In this document: positions 1 to 15,100 of the stretch, one piece after another
Layout of the letters: each line of letters opens with the position of its first letter
Position numbering within the stretch: position 1 is the first letter of the stretch
Assembly: GCF_017654505.1 (NCBI RefSeq)
Contig: NC_054534.1
Span: forward strand, 25,644,189 to 25,708,188
Length of the DNA: 64,000 bases
Source: Polyodon spathula
Lineage: Eukaryota; Chordata; Actinopteri; Acipenseriformes; Polyodontidae
Direction: 5' to 3'
Translations under genes and position numbers: made by a program
Notes under the pieces: model-generated
Databases searched by the model: none
What the model was told of the DNA's origin: nothing
What the model saw: only the letters and a program-made list of their open reading frames with translations

Positions 1-1996
1 AGGTCCTCACTGCCCACTTCACCATGCTCCGCACCAGGAACTGCAGGACCGATCGCAGCTCCCTGTTTTCTACACTAATCAGAGTCTTGGCTGTTTCTGG
101 CCCATTCTGACTACTGGCCTCCAACTTTGGTATCAAAAGCATATCTGCAAATTTCCCACAGCTCAGAATAACAGCAAGAGACTTCAGTGCCCCAAGTAAC
201 AGGTAGGACACCTGCACCGCACGCAGCTCAGAGGAAAAGAGGTCAGTCCGATTGTTTGCCTGGGAGGTTAGGCTGCCCTCCTGTTCATTTACATTCTCTT
301 TGTTTGCTGTCAGATATTCTTTTTTGGTCACTTTATCCTCAGCCGGTATAGTCGTAGTTTCCAAGCCATCCAATACAATAACTGCTTCTGGACACCCATC
401 CTCACCCATCACGACCCTAGCTAGGTCTTCATCCAGTCTCTGCTCCAGTTCGCTCCTTTGGCTGCTTTCCGATTCCCTCTTGTTTGGTGCCCTCCTGCTG
501 ATGTGGTTTTCCTCTTCCTCCAGCACTCCGGTTAGGCAGATCAGGTCTAACAAGACAGAAGGTTTCAGGCCCTTGAATCGGGCAACGTCCAACTGGGGCA
601 CTTCACAGGGCTCCAGGGAGGACAACGGGGTGTCGCTGGGTGACCAAGAATTCAGGAAGCTTGGTTAGTGGAAGGAGAACCGCAACATGCAACAAGGAGA
701 GGGAGGGCAAAAGACATGCGGAGAGAAAAAGGAAGAAACAAAAAAAAAAAAAAAAAAGAACCTAAATGATAAGGCCAGGAAACAGAGGAAAGCACACAAT
801 GAAAAGATCAGATGGAGGTAGACGGATGTAGTTACATAAATGACAAGCAAAAGAGAAAGTCTTACAGGAAGAAAACATTTATTGTACTGTTCTGTGTCCC
901 ATAAAAAAGTCACTCCTTTGTAAGTTAAAACCCACGAGACCACCACAAATACTGATTAATGTTTACAATTTTTTTTTTTTTTTTTAACCAGTATTTTTTA
1001 AAATCCATGAAATCCAGGTTTACTTTTTTACACTGTACTATATACAAATCAAAGCAGTTGTACATCATATAATATTTGATATACTGTAGTAGTTGACTGT
1101 GTGTTTGATACCTACAGTTCAAGAGCATCAAAGTCTGTCAATTTATTTTTTCCCCCCAGGAATTGCAAAATGACACAAAATACACTGCTTATTCTTAGTT
1201 AAGGGAAATTTGGTTAAGTTTGAAGTCAAACAACTGGGGTGTACCCAGTACACTATGCAAGCTAATGGCATTTTCTCTCATTATTTATTGGCAAGTAGCT
1301 GAAAAACACACAACTAATTTATTCTAGATTGGGGTCTAGAGTGACTTTGGGGAATGTTGAACTATATTTTACAAACAAACTGTCAGGAAGCTCAAGGCCT
1401 GCCCTACTAACTAATTTCTACATCATTTTTGTATTTTTATTATGATTACCTGACAGTCATGTCGACCTCTTCCCACTGCAGCTTGGCTGATGAACATCCT
1501 TCTTTCAATACCCCTAACAGCGTGGCTCTCCGGCTGCTGGGTTTATGCTGACACTGTCCTGCAGCTCTAAGCCCACTGTCCACTCCCCCAATCACAGCCA
1601 GCACTGGCCACACCTCAGAACAGAGTGCAGTCAGCTGAGGCTCTGCGAGCTTCGAGAGGCACGGGACTGCCTCCCCACACTCTGCATCTGGAATCTTCTC
1701 CTTCACATCCGAGGCTGCTCTCTTAAACAAGTTACAGCCAACTGCTGCAGGAAAAGTAACAGTGTGTCAGTAACAATCATCCTCCGGCGGTAAACTCAAA
1801 ACTGCAGCCATCTGTATCATGAAAACATTGATGACAATGACTTCTATCACAATTTCATAAGCAGTTCTCCAGACATTTGCAAAAATGGCACACAGACTGA
1901 CAACTGCATGCATCCTGAGAATCTGATATTCTCAATACCTTGCGCTAAAAAGTGTTAGTACCAAGTTTTATGGCAATTGGATAAGCAGTTCTTCAG

Positions 1997-2033
<37 letters not shown>

Positions 2034-2477
2034 GAAGCGTGACATACGTACCAGTATGACTGCTTCCACTACGGTATATCCCTTCACAGGGGACTTTAAG
2101 TTAGCGCTGCACATACACACACTGTCCCTGGATACATCAGCCCCTAATAGCAGTCCCAATTACAGGGATACAGTATAAATGGGCAGCAATTTGCCTTTAC
2201 TGTAAACCAGCTTGGATAAGAAAGCAATTTTAGGACTGTGCTTACTTTGTGATCTGCTCACTTTTCCAGTTCTTCCTTCTTTCATTAGTGGACTGATCCG
2301 CTCCAGCCTGGCCTGCATGTATTTGTTGATGGATGCAGTCCAGCTGTCGTGGCGATGGAGTCTGCGCATGAGCTGGATGCCTGCTTCCACAAGCACTGTG
2401 GCTCGAGGGCTACACAGCGGGTCCCCTGGCAAGAGGTCACGGGGCATCCCTCGCATCTGAAGGTCACACAGAGCTAC
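1..2477 (-). CDS. herc1-like: HERC1-like exons after SPRY, open at the window edge
   Basis: Exon 2477-2262 reads [21 protein letters not shown]. Exon 1721-1450 reads [18 protein letters not shown] and LLGVLKEG. Exon 659-1 begins after an acceptor at 660-661 with [25 protein letters not shown] and PSVLLDL. It then runs through an acidic variable linker into [14 protein letters not shown] and [13 protein letters not shown] at the edge. All match the order of human HERC1 around residues 2,190-2,500. The frame stays open to position 1, so the exon continues out of the window. Confidence 0.9.
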
Positions 2478-3217
2478 CTGCAACAGGAAACCATACAGGT
2501 TCAGCATTCTCCAGTCTAAACTACTTATCTCTTATTGAGCAAACTCTGTCAGGAATGTAGAAAACAGCCTTTCCAAGGAACTTAAGATAATGGTGATCCG
2601 GCAACGAGGTACAAATTGTTTTTGATGGTGCAAGGTTTCATGCATTAGATGACGTGACAACAATCTCTAAACATGTCAGTTTCCATGGGAATAGTTACAT
2701 GTGCAGGCATTAAGGCAGAAAACAGCACAACTAAAATGGCTACTATATAACAATGTCTATATTTACATTTAATATACATTTATGACTATTTAATAAAATG
2801 GTATACACACTATTTAATAAGCTATCCTATTGAAGTCTAACTGAAAATTACTTAATGCTAAATGGAGTTAAAAAGCCAAACGTAAGTTGAAAACATTACC
2901 AAAAAATAACAAAAAAATCAAACAAAAGGTAGAGAGTTTGTGAATGAAAACTGAATTACATGTTCAGCAGTAGCTTAGCTTGTGTCTTGTATTCAGGGTA
3001 TATTTCCAGTTCAGGATCCTATAGATGATAGCCATAATATCTACTAGGTGGTACTCATCAAAACTCACTGAATTAATACCAGCTCACTTACTTTTTCTCC
3101 AGGGTTACTGCTATAAAACATGACACAGGGATAATCCAGGACACTGCTATAAAACACTGACCAGGGATAACAACTCTGTGGCATCAACATCTTCAAGAAG
3201 CAACACCGCCATCTGTT

Positions 3218-3315
<98 letters not shown>

Positions 3316-5219
3316 TTAGAATTTTTTTTTTTTATTTATTTATTTATTTATTTTTTAAAGTCAAGCACTTTTTGATCATACCTAGCAAATTGACTACAAT
3401 TCAAAGCCATTAGCTTAAACAGAATATAATGTTTCTGCAATTCAACAAAATGAATGGAGATAGTTTGAATCACACACAACAATAACCTGAATTTGATTGT
3501 AATGCTAGAATAACTGGCATGCTTGATTTTCATGTGCAAGTCTGGTCTGCCACAAAATTCATGCTGCTGTGCTTGTACCTTGTTGTTCTTGGCAAAGGAG
3601 ATGGTTCTGGCCTCCATGTCCAATATGCAGGTGATGGTATCTCCCTGCGTGAAGGTGGGCAGCACTCTACCCAGCTCTCCACCATGGTACAGGCTGCCAC
3701 TATAGGCACGGTAAAGCCACATGTCCGTCGTGGTGCGGTGGTTGAAGTCTCGGATGGGCCAGCGGGACACCCCCACACACGTGCCCTCATTCCCTCTGTT
3801 CTCCTTGGTGATGTAAAACTGAAAGACAAAGCCAACATTACACTGTTGTGGAAAACAGAGGATGCCCTATCAGTTAAACTGAAGCATTATGGTTCAGCGA
3901 GAGAAAAGGAAACAGGGATGGAAACAAATAGTTAAAGCAATCAGTGAAATTACACTTACGATTAATAACCTGGAGTGATCAAAGTCTTTTAAGTAATTAG
4001 GTAGGCATATAACTGAGGCTTCATGTGTCAAGGTATCAAACTCATCCAAGCAGTATAATGGTACTTATCACAGTGCTCTTGCACTTCTGGCTTCAGTTCT
4101 TAGAAGCAACATATTAAACGCATATGGCAGCTTTCTTCTTGTAGGATCATTGATCAGAACAAACATAGGCAGAAAATCTGCCGAGCCAGCAGTGGCTACA
4201 GAAATCTACTCCAACCCATTAGGTTGCTGGTTGGAATGGTCTAGTCAGTGGATTTTGATAAACATTTATTTTTAAATACTACATATATTTATTGATTATT
4301 TATTTATTCATTTATTTATTTATTTATTTTTAAGAGCTTTTATAGAGATCTTATTTGACCTATTTTGTGTTATTTAACAGATTTCTCATTCTATTTCTTG
4401 TTTTTGTTCGACAATGAATGAAAGCTTACTGTCATGGTTAACTAAACACTACATTACAAAATGAAGAAAATCTAAGAATAATCTAATTCTCACCTTCCAA
4501 ATAAAGCAGCCTGATGTTATAGCTGTTGTAGCTAACCCATAGCCTTTCCCTCCTGATCCATGGGACAGCACATTCCCACTCTCCATTGAGCAGCAAATCA
4601 GTTTATCTGGATCAAACGAAAAATCTCCAATAGGAACACACTCTTCTTCGTTGTCAGAACCCTGAAAAATGCAGTTAAAAGAAAAAGTATATATCATGTT
4701 TGTTATATATTTTATGCCTATAGGTTTAAGTTGTAATGTTTATTTTATACAGCATTTAAGATCCTTAATGTGCAATATACAGCATATGTGTGATAAATAG
4801 CCTTTAAGAAGGGTTCTCAATTATATGGATTGCAGTCCAGCTCTTTATCGCAACTTATTTTCTAAAGTATCATAATTAGTTATACTATACAAAGCTGATC
4901 AACATACATGTCAATCATTATTATTATTAATTACATGTGTAATTTCCATTTTAAATCTACACAAAACAAAGCCACACACAGTAGTGTGTGTGGTGTCCTT
5001 CACCCAATGTTCTAGAACACTAAGATTACCTGCTTGGAGTTTTCAGCTTGATTCTCTTGTTCTTTGCTGATTGCTAGAGGTTCTTCCCACATACAGGCAG
5101 ACACCAGCCCAAACAGTTTATCTACAATCTGAAGAAAGATAGATTACAGGGTTAATGGAACGGTTATCACACTAGTTTAGAGCTACAGTGGAGCTTTCAA
5201 AAAAAAAAAAAAATTATAT

Positions 5220-5300
<81 letters not shown>

Positions 5301-6099
5301 AAGTGGTGGTATTGTAAGTCACACATTGTATGTAATTCAGTATGTAACATTATTCGGCAGGTTTCATTCGACTTTATGAAGCACAATTAGTTAATTCTAT
5401 AGGGTGATGCTAAATTCTTGGCCATAGCTGTAATTTGCATACATAAATAGCCAAAATAGACAATATGTTTTGACTTCTAGCAGTATATCCCTGCATACAC
5501 TGGAATAAAGTGATGTTCAAAAAACAGCTTCTTACCTGATTAATTTGCAATGGCTCTGAATAGCCAGGCAGCAAGGCTTCCAAAATGTGAAAGGCAAGCA
5601 ATTTTGTTCGTAAGTTCTTAATGAGTGGGGCACCTACCAAGATAAAAGATAGAACAGCATCATTCTTGGACATAGAATTGTTTGCTTTATTAAACCACAG
5701 TATAATCTGTTTTGGCGCACAACTGCTACTAGCTGGAGAAATCACTAGATATGCGCTTTTAGATTTCTTAACTTATGGTTACCAAATAAAAACACAAAAC
5801 AAGTATTTTCTTTTGAAATTAATTTGAATGACACATTACCCGAAGTGTGTTTCTGAGAAACAATTCCGATCAGAGGATCGATCCATTTGACAAATGCAGA
5901 GATGCTTTTGTTGCTTCTCAGCGAGACTATACGACGAAGGAAGACCAGAAAGTCAGCCAGATGAGACTCCACTATTCGACTGCTCTTGACACTGGCTTCT
6001 AAACAAAAAAGTAAAGTACATGAATTATAAAGACGCAGCTAATTGGGAACTGACTGTGCAGTAAAATATTTATAATCCAACACTTCTGTGTGAATGTCC

Positions 6100-6188
<89 letters not shown>

Positions 6189-9100
6189 ATTGGTCTCACT
6201 TTCTTGTTCTGGACTTTCTCTGCATGTAGTTTGTTCTGCATGATTCCCTGTGTTCAGCTCAGGCATTTCTTGCTCATAGACCATGTGTAAAAGGTTCTGT
6301 AGCTGTAGGCACATCACATCCATCAGTGCCTGTAAAACATCTGAAGGAAGGGCATCTGCACAGGAGCTGTTAATAATAAAGCACAGGAAAACATGCTTCC
6401 AGTTCAACAGGACATGTCTCACTTATAGCTGGGAGCTCAATAGAACTGCAAGTTATCACAAAAAACAAACACAGTGCAAAAATATGAGCCCCTAACCCTG
6501 CCACATCCTAATGTGTTTATATAAAATCACAACAAGGTTTCCTTTAAGCCTTTTTCCCCTCAAATACATACCTGGCTGCAATGGCAAGTATCTGAAGCAG
6601 CCTGGCACTGGCAAGTTTAACTGCGCCACTGAGCTGCATGTGCCCAGATGCTGTAGCAGTAAGCCAACCTTGGCTCAGTAGCACACATGTGGTGTCAGTC
6701 AGCTTTGAGAGGATTTCTAGCAGGCCACTCTTAACAACCACAATTAGGTCCAGAGCTTGGTAATGGATATTTAATGCAAAGAGAGTGGCGAGCAGAAGAT
6801 GTTGATAGGACCCTATAAGAGAGGAAACAAAAAGTGAACAAAACAACCAGATTTTAATTAATTTAAGAAAGGGATGATCATTTTGCTGAATCATTTTTGA
6901 TTTAATGTTAACTCTATTTCTGCAAGCAAACCTGAAAGTTCCTTCTCAGCCACAACTCTATTTCTAAGCACCTCCACCACCTGCTGGTAGTGTGTGTGCG
7001 CTGCAGCTTGAAGGTCCCTCCGAGTGCCTGCTTGGGCACATTGTGTTCCCGACTAAAAAAATAAATAAAAATAAAAATGTTTTGAACATAACTTTTGGAA
7101 CATCTGACATCCTCAAGGCAAGAAGATAAAAATCACAATAAATCAAACTACATTAATTTTAAGAAATATTATTGACTGAACAGTGAAATGTGTCTTTGTG
7201 TAGATTAAGCTTAAACTGATGAAATACACATTAGTTTCAAAAATATTTTATGGTTGACTGCAAACATGTTTTTTCAAGCATGATTTTAAAACGTACAGTG
7301 TAATGCTGAATTTTCCCATTGCTCCCAGTCAGGTTGGTTGATATTGGAGTTCCCAGGCTATAGCAGCCTGACAGGAATTGAAGCTGTGCCGTCAGAAGCA
7401 GTCCAGGAAATCTAGGAGGTGGTGAGGAGCAGCTGCTCTTCTCATCCATTTCTGAGAGGAAAGATGAGATCTGGCAAAGTGCTTCCAGGCGAAGCTGCAA
7501 GAAACAGGGAAACTTGTTAAGATGATCATAGTTTTGTTTTTAAAAAAAACTTGCCTGCCTAAACTTGTATCAGACTAAATGGACAAATTAAACATGCAAA
7601 CACTACTCTTTTTAAGTTAAATACACGTTTCCAAACACTTGTACTGCCTTGCAATAACCTAGACTTCACGTGTTTTTATACTAGCAGTGTGTGTGTGTGT
7701 GTGTGTGCGCGTGTCCGCGTGTGTGCATTCATCCTGCTTGTTTTCTTTGCAAACATCAAAGTTCACAGCCCTTCAAAGAACACTTGATTGACCTTGGTTC
7801 GGAGTTAAGGTCCCTGGCATAGGATGTCAAAGAAACAATCAAAATGACCTTGTGTAACTAATACCATCAAACAGCTCATTACCTCTGCTCGCTGCTGTTG
7901 CTGTGCCATGGCTAGGGCAATAGCTCGGGGGTCCGCCTGGCTGCCTGCCTCCTGTTCTACCAGGGTGGATGTTTTCAGCATGCTCCCACACAAAAACTGG
8001 AATATTTGAGTAAGCACTGGAGAGCTGGACCCGGCACACAGGTTAGGGGTCGGGCTAATACACTGCCGCAACCTCTCCCAGGCATCCTTCATAATCCCCA
8101 GCGAACAGAGGGGTAAGCCTGCAGGAACAAACAAGTGAACATTTCTGTAGTAATATTTAGAGCAATATGGTTTGGAAAGAATTCCTGTAGGCTGACATTT
8201 GGCAGAAAGAGAGAGCAAATCCTAACACAGTACAATTCTAAGCCAATCTAAATCCTTCTGGGAAATTAGATTGGCATGCAGCTCACGAATACTGAACAGT
8301 AGTGGAATACACTGATTGTAACTAGAAAAATGTGCACAGCTATTATGGTAATGTATCCATTACCAAACACAACAAAATAAAAGGTGATTTAATTTGAATC
8401 AAAATAACTTACCCATTTTGTTTTTTGAGGATGTAGAAGACTGGGCTCTTGGTTGATCTGAAAACTACAGAAGACCCATATTACATTTTTTTAATACAAT
8501 AATGAGAAAAAAAACACACCAGAATAGCAATTCAATAGGTGGTAAAGTTATTTTTAAGGGCACAACATATTTTCGGCTGGTCAGTTAAAATGGGATTAAA
8601 ATCAACCTTAATTTTGTTTCCCCCATAATTATAAACCTCATGTGAAGAGTTTTGCTCCAGACAAGTTTTGCAATGCAGGAGTTTATGATGGATTCATGCT
8701 AGAAGACAGACTCACTATTGTTCAGGGCATCACTTCCAGTACCTATGGTACCCAGAGAAGGTCTTTTTAATTATAAATTGTTTCTACACACACACACACA
8801 CACAAACAATCTTGCTATATAGTTATTACCTCTTTCTCTGCTAATGTTCCTGTTTTTGTGTAATGCAACGGCTGGCCTTCAGGCGTAGAACTTGATTTTC
8901 TACTTAAAAAAATAAATAAAATAAAAATATAAATAAATAAAACCAGTGACTAAATGCATTTGAATCCAGCTCCTGATAACTGAGAAGTCCTGCTTTTTTG
9001 AAAGATTAATGTGAACCAGTGCAATTTCATAACTTAAATGTTATTAATCAAACAAAGTTATGTTTAGAAGAATTTGCAACCCAACAATGGCAAACATACT

Positions 9101-12100
9101 ACTGGTAGACTGTGTGATGCCTGAGTACACACTGATACAGTTCAGTGTCTTCTGCTTCACCTTTTCCTTGGAAGCTCTGTGTCCATGTCCAGCAGTTCTC
9201 CTCTGTCCTGCCAGGCCGCCCTCACTCCAAGGATGAGAAAGGCACAGCGGGAGATGGTGGAGTGGCAGGCGGTGAGGAAGGACAGCCCCTCCTTAGAGCC
9301 TGGTTTCCTCTCCTGGTGCACTGGGGCCCCAGCCTCCTCTCGCTCAGGGGAGCCGGGGATCTCTGTGCTGCTGGGCCGCGAGCTGGTCCGGGAGGATTCA
9401 TACACTGTCTCATTCTCATGGAGCTGCATCACCTCCCGCGTGGCCAGGAAACATTGCAGCACCTCTGAAAAGGAAACAACACTCCAGTCTGTGAAAATGC
9501 CTAAAACAAAATCCTTTTTAATTAATAAAACATAATTTTATTAAACAGATTCATCCGCTGAAGTGACATGGTTTGAAAATCACTACTAGGCCAAGGGGTA
9601 ATTCATATACCCTGTGGAACTGTGCTTTTCTATAAAAATTAATCATTTACAAACTTTGCACATATTTACCAGTCATTTCTAAAGTCATCTTAATTTTAGA
9701 AGAAGTTAGTAAGCATGGTAAATAATCAACAATAGGAAAAGATACAGAACACACACAGCAGGATATTTAACAGGTAAAAAAAAAAGTTCCCCTTTAATGA
9801 CTGGATCAGACTGAGCTTAGATGCAACTTTTTCAGCGAATTTCCATTAGCGCAACTATCTGCAGTGCAACTCCGCTGTAATCCACACTGTGACCCCTGAA
9901 CCCCAGAAGACTCCATCACCCAAGGAGAGAAGAGATGTGATTTATTTATTTTTTTACCCGGCAGGTACATACTGCTGATGCTGGGCGTGTCCTCCTCAGA
10001 CCTCGCCTCCTGGTTGTGCTCTGCAGTGTCTCCCAGGCCACTCTGCTGTTCCCCTTGGCCTTCTGCTACCCTCTCACCCTTCTCTCCAGCGCTCACCTCC
10101 TGCTCCTCCTCAGGAGCCTCTGAAAACTGGACACAGTGTAAGTGATACTTCTCCAAGGTCAAACAAACTTTGTACATCAATTAGACAGAGAAGTAGCCTC
10201 TGTTTTTCAACGCACATCAGAGGAGATGTTTCTCACTAAGGACAATTAAAATGAACACATTACATTTTTTACTATGTGTGAAATGACTGCCATTTTACCA
10301 GAACAACAATTGGACCTTTTTGACTTTGACTCAGGGTGAAGAGCCTCAAACAAATATATGGCACTGGAGATAGGCAACAGAGTTCTAACAGAGTTCCAAT
10401 TTATTCTAACTCGGGTTAATAATAAAACATATTGCAGGTGCAAGCTTTCTATTACCTCTCTGGCACTGGGTAACGTCTGACCATTAATGATGTTCTCTGC
10501 CAAGTCCTTGCGTGAAAGCAGAGTGTTTCGAACCTTGTACACAATCTGGTAGATTTCTATAAGCTTCTCACAAGGCTCATACCTGCAGAAACAGATGTTT
10601 GAAAAGCAAACAAAAATAGATGTCACACTTTACAGTCATAGAAAAAATAGGGGGGTCCTTGAACATGACACGTTGTGTTCATGATATGAATGGTAAGACT
10701 ATACTTGTTAGGTCTCCCAAAGTTTAGTAAGACACACCTGAGCTTATTACATACACACTATGGCTGATCAAGCTCGTAGTAAAATCTGGAATGGGTGAAA
10801 CTGCTATGCAACAGAAGCCTTATTTCCATACTTCCAAAACAGAGCCTCTGTTGGATTGCTGTGGATGATCACAGAGCACAGCCTGAGAGCAGCGTTGCTT
10901 CTCCAGGAAAAGAACAGCAAGTTCCAAAACAAAAAGATCCATTCTCACAAGTTAGAACAATACCAATGCTCACCTATCCTCCCAGTATGCCTGCTCTTGT
11001 AGCCCAGCGTGTTTCAGTAAAGCAGCAAACACGAACCTACATACTGTATCCAGAAGAGAATCTCCAGCAACATTACCATTCTCCCAGTCTTCAACACAGC
11101 AGCATAAAAGGAAAAAAAAAACATTTGTAATATATTTATTTATTTATTGTTTTACAGATGAACAAATGGGCAGAACATAATTAAAGCAGGTTAGCAGAAT
11201 GTCCAAAATCTTTGGGGCACAGATTGCAAATCCTTATGTGTTTATTGGAATAATGTAAAATATGCCTCTCATTTTGAGTGATTTTTTTCATTAAATATTT
11301 TTAGTAATTTAAGGAAAAGTGCATTAATTATTTGGTAATTTAAAAAATAATAATAAAAAATGTAAAATCTTAATTAGCATTAGTAATGTCATTTACCAAA
11401 TTAATTGCCATTACACAGCAAATAAATAAACTAGCTGATCATGGCAATTATACATTTAAAATACTGTACTTGTAATTGAAAACTTTTGATGTAACGAATA
11501 TATAGAAAGGTACAACGCATTTAACCAAATACTCACCATCCCAATAATAGTAAATATGGCCCTAAGTCTCTTAATACATTGTTTTGTAAAGAAAAAAAGC
11601 TGGGGGCGTCTGTTTAACATTTGTGTGATGAACAAGCTCAGCTCATCTCATTTCTGTTTTACTAGAATCACATTTCACCCTCTGATGACCTGGAGGTGGC
11701 ATTTTAATAATAACAATGGAAATTAACAAAATCTGAATAAAAAGAAAAGCAAAAAAATAGCAAAAAGCTTGTATTAACATCGATGCGGTATACTGTATTA
11801 CTGCAGTCACATGTTGTTTGCGATCACACTGCATGCAGGGTAAAAAATGACATAATGCTGTATCTTGTTTATGTAAATACACCCCAGAGCAGAGCATGAT
11901 CATTAAAGTGAACAATATGAGCCTGATAACAATGGTCCCAGGGCTTGATCTTTGGCTCCCGACCGAATCCTTCGGTGCACATTGTGCGCGTGGGCACGAA
12001 AATTCTGCAGCCCTGAATTAACTTTGTTCACAAATTTTTTTTTGTCTGTGGCGTTACCTCGGCTTATGGCATAGTCCTTCATTCTCATCCAGAGGCTGTG

Positions 12101-15100
12101 TGTTGGCTCTCGAGCGATGCCCAGAGCCAGATCTATCAGCATGGCATTCTCATCAGAAAGCTTTTCATGCCCTAGCTTGGGGTCAGCACAGCCAGAGAGC
12201 GCAGTCTCGGTCAACCACATCATTATGGAATCTGTGCGGCATGGGAAAAAAAAAAAAAGAAAACAAAATGTATATACAATTTACTTTAAATACTTAACTT
12301 CAACTTTCCTGATTATACACCAGCTAGTCAATAACAAAATACTGACCAACTTAATATTTTTGAGAGGTTACATCATTTACCAAAGAAGCCTGATAAAAGG
12401 GGGGTTGTGCGGGCATAATTACTAGACTTAAATGACTGTAGTACTTAGATCCACATATGATTAGATTGAATAAACAGCTACTGTATGCAATGGGAGCCTC
12501 TGTACCAACTCTGGATTGCAAGTGTTACTCCATACCTTGCTGATCACAGTCCATCTCCAAGCCATTTCGCAGGAGGGGGTTCTCTAGCCAGAACTCAGCT
12601 GCTATCTCCTGTTGGGAAAGGGGAGGCCCCTGCAACATTCCACCCAGACACCAGCCAATAGTCAAAGCCACCGACCTCTCCAAATCAAGCAGCCAGACCC
12701 ACGATCCAGTCTCTGCTTCAGCTGATGGGTTAGGACTTTCTGATGATTCTAAAATAATAACAATCCAAAATAGCAACAAAAAGAATTGCCTCATAACAAA
12801 AATAATTGCCTCATAACTACAAAGTACTTTGAACCGTTCTTTATTTAAATCCTGTATACTTCAATAAATAAATAACATGACCTCTGCAAGCTAACTACAT
12901 TTAAATTTACAGTATCTGATGCCAGTTGCATTTTCTTACCAAAGAGTGTTCCTTCCAGCTCTTGCTCCTCCAAGACTCCGGTATCAGGTAAGAAGCAGTT
13001 GAGCTCATTGATATGCTCGAGCAGGGACAGAAGGTGAGGCAGCAGAGGACGTATAACATGGAGTGGCAATAGCAGGAGAGAGTATATCACCTGACACATG
13101 AGGCTTCCTGCCGCAGAGCTGTACAGAACAGCTGTTGGGGAACAATACACACGATACAATTAACACCACACCAAAACATAAGTGGAGGAAGCCTCCCTAG
13201 TGACCATACGGCACCACCATGATGACTAAATATCCAGATTGCATATCAGTTGCTTCCCAAATGATCCCCATCACTTTTCTGAACAGCGATTTAAACAGTG
13301 ATTCGAATACCAAAAAACAGCTCGCTTGATTTAGCCATGTAAAGGTTTCAATTAAAAAATAAACCATGGTCATTCACGATCGTATACAGCAGCAACTCTC
13401 ATCATCTGGCAAAATGGCATACCTCAACAGCAACCATAAAATCATTACAGCAATAGTTATGAGAAAGCTGGTGAAGCCATTAAGCATTGGGTATGCAGAG
13501 CTACTACATACCAAATGTATTACTGGCTTCCCCTTTAAGGGAACAGAAAAATGTGAAAACGTTCACAAAGGTATAGAAGCCTTGGCCACCATTTATTCTG
13601 GCACACCAATGTGGGTGGTTAGATGAAAGAAACTCATTAGGAAAGAACTCTTACCGTGTAGTTTCTTAATAACGTGCTTGTCAAGAGAGCTTTCCTCCAG
13701 TAAAATGGTAGACCTCCTAAAGGTGTCAGCAGCGTAAGGCAACAGCAGGCAGAGGTGTTTATGAAGTAATGTCACACTGCCATCCTCCTAAAGGAAGAAA
13801 AGCACAAATTCCAAGTTTATCAATAAACAAACAAATCATACGAGGCAGATTAAAATGACGAAGACACACAAGCCTGTGTTGTATAACAATTTAATTTGCA
13901 ATGGTCAGCAGGACATACCTTTGATTCTGTGTTAGTGCAGCAGTGTGCCAGGAGGTGTCTGTGCATGGCTGACAGGAGACGATGAAAATTAGAGGGTGGA
14001 TTACTCTGTTTATGCGCTATACTGCTTTGTAGTTTATCACTATTTTTCTCCAATTCTCCAAATGCGCGTTCCTGTGGAAAGAACATCACTTTTTTTCCTT
14101 GTCCTTACTTGTCAATGCCTACAAAACATGTCTGTTTATGATGACTTACATTTAGATTGTCACTTAAAATTAATTAAGGTTTGGAATATAACATTAATTT
14201 ATGTTTACTGCACGTAAATAAAATAGGAAATGTAATTAATAATTCATGCTTGATTACAGTTTAATTACCAATACTAGTTATAAAACATTGGCAAATGAAT
14301 CATAACTGCAAGATTGCAGCAGTGGTCCATGGTGGAGAGTTAAAACCCCATCTATTACACAAGGCTGAAACAAAGCAATGATGCTGCAACTTTAAGTGCA
14401 CTCTGAATCAGAGTAAAACAATAGCTCTGATGTTGAACAACACTTAACATGTTGGCAGACTTGTTTAAGAATTACTCCCATATTTTTGGACCAAGTAGTC
14501 AGAAAAAGGCTCTTTACAGCTAGGCTACATTTTGTTCTAAAGCCTGAATCAGAAGGTTGACATGAAGGTACGTGTTGAATGCAGCAACATCACAATCAAT
14601 GTAATTATTATAGATGCAAATAAATTAAAACAACAAAATGCAATTAAATATTTACAGTGTAGAAACCAATATTCAGTAGAAGGGTCTTTAGGAGGACTTC
14701 TGCCAGGTGAAAGTGGTCATTAGTGTCTGAGCTAACTGAAGACTGGTCCAGTGCAGAACACTGGGTTATCCCTGCAGATAGCTCTGCTGGAGAGCTGTAC
14801 CCAAGCAAGGAGGCAACATGGGACTGTTCCTGCAGGCTGTTCATAACCATGTCCAGCTGCATTCTCTGGGATAGATAGAGATGTAGATAAATAAACAACT
14901 TTAAATAAATAAATAAATAAACAAGGAAGCAGGTCAGTTTGAACTACCAGTTACACCATGTGGTGTAAAAAGGTACTAGCAGGGCACCCTGCCCGTTTAA
15001 ACATGTTGGAGAATGTGATATACTCGATCTGTACGAAAGACATCAAACATTTAGGTTTCTTGGTGACAAAGGCACAACTATGCAGCATATCTCTCACATT

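Noticed and set aside
252..668. Plus-strand 138-aa frame
   Set aside because: Antisense to the HERC1-like exon 659-1, low-complexity Ser-rich, no family.
3065..6422. Frames rich in repeating Ile-Tyr
   Set aside because: Translations of (AT)n microsatellites.
9145..9535. Plus-strand frames of 107 and 118 aa
   Set aside because: Antisense to the HERC1-like exon 9464-9161.
10795..11130. Plus-strand 111-aa frame with protein-like text ([20 protein letters not shown])
   Set aside because: It is the antisense of a real HERC1-like exon (11088-10974), whose minus-strand reading [12 protein letters not shown] fits HERC1 and has correct splice phases.
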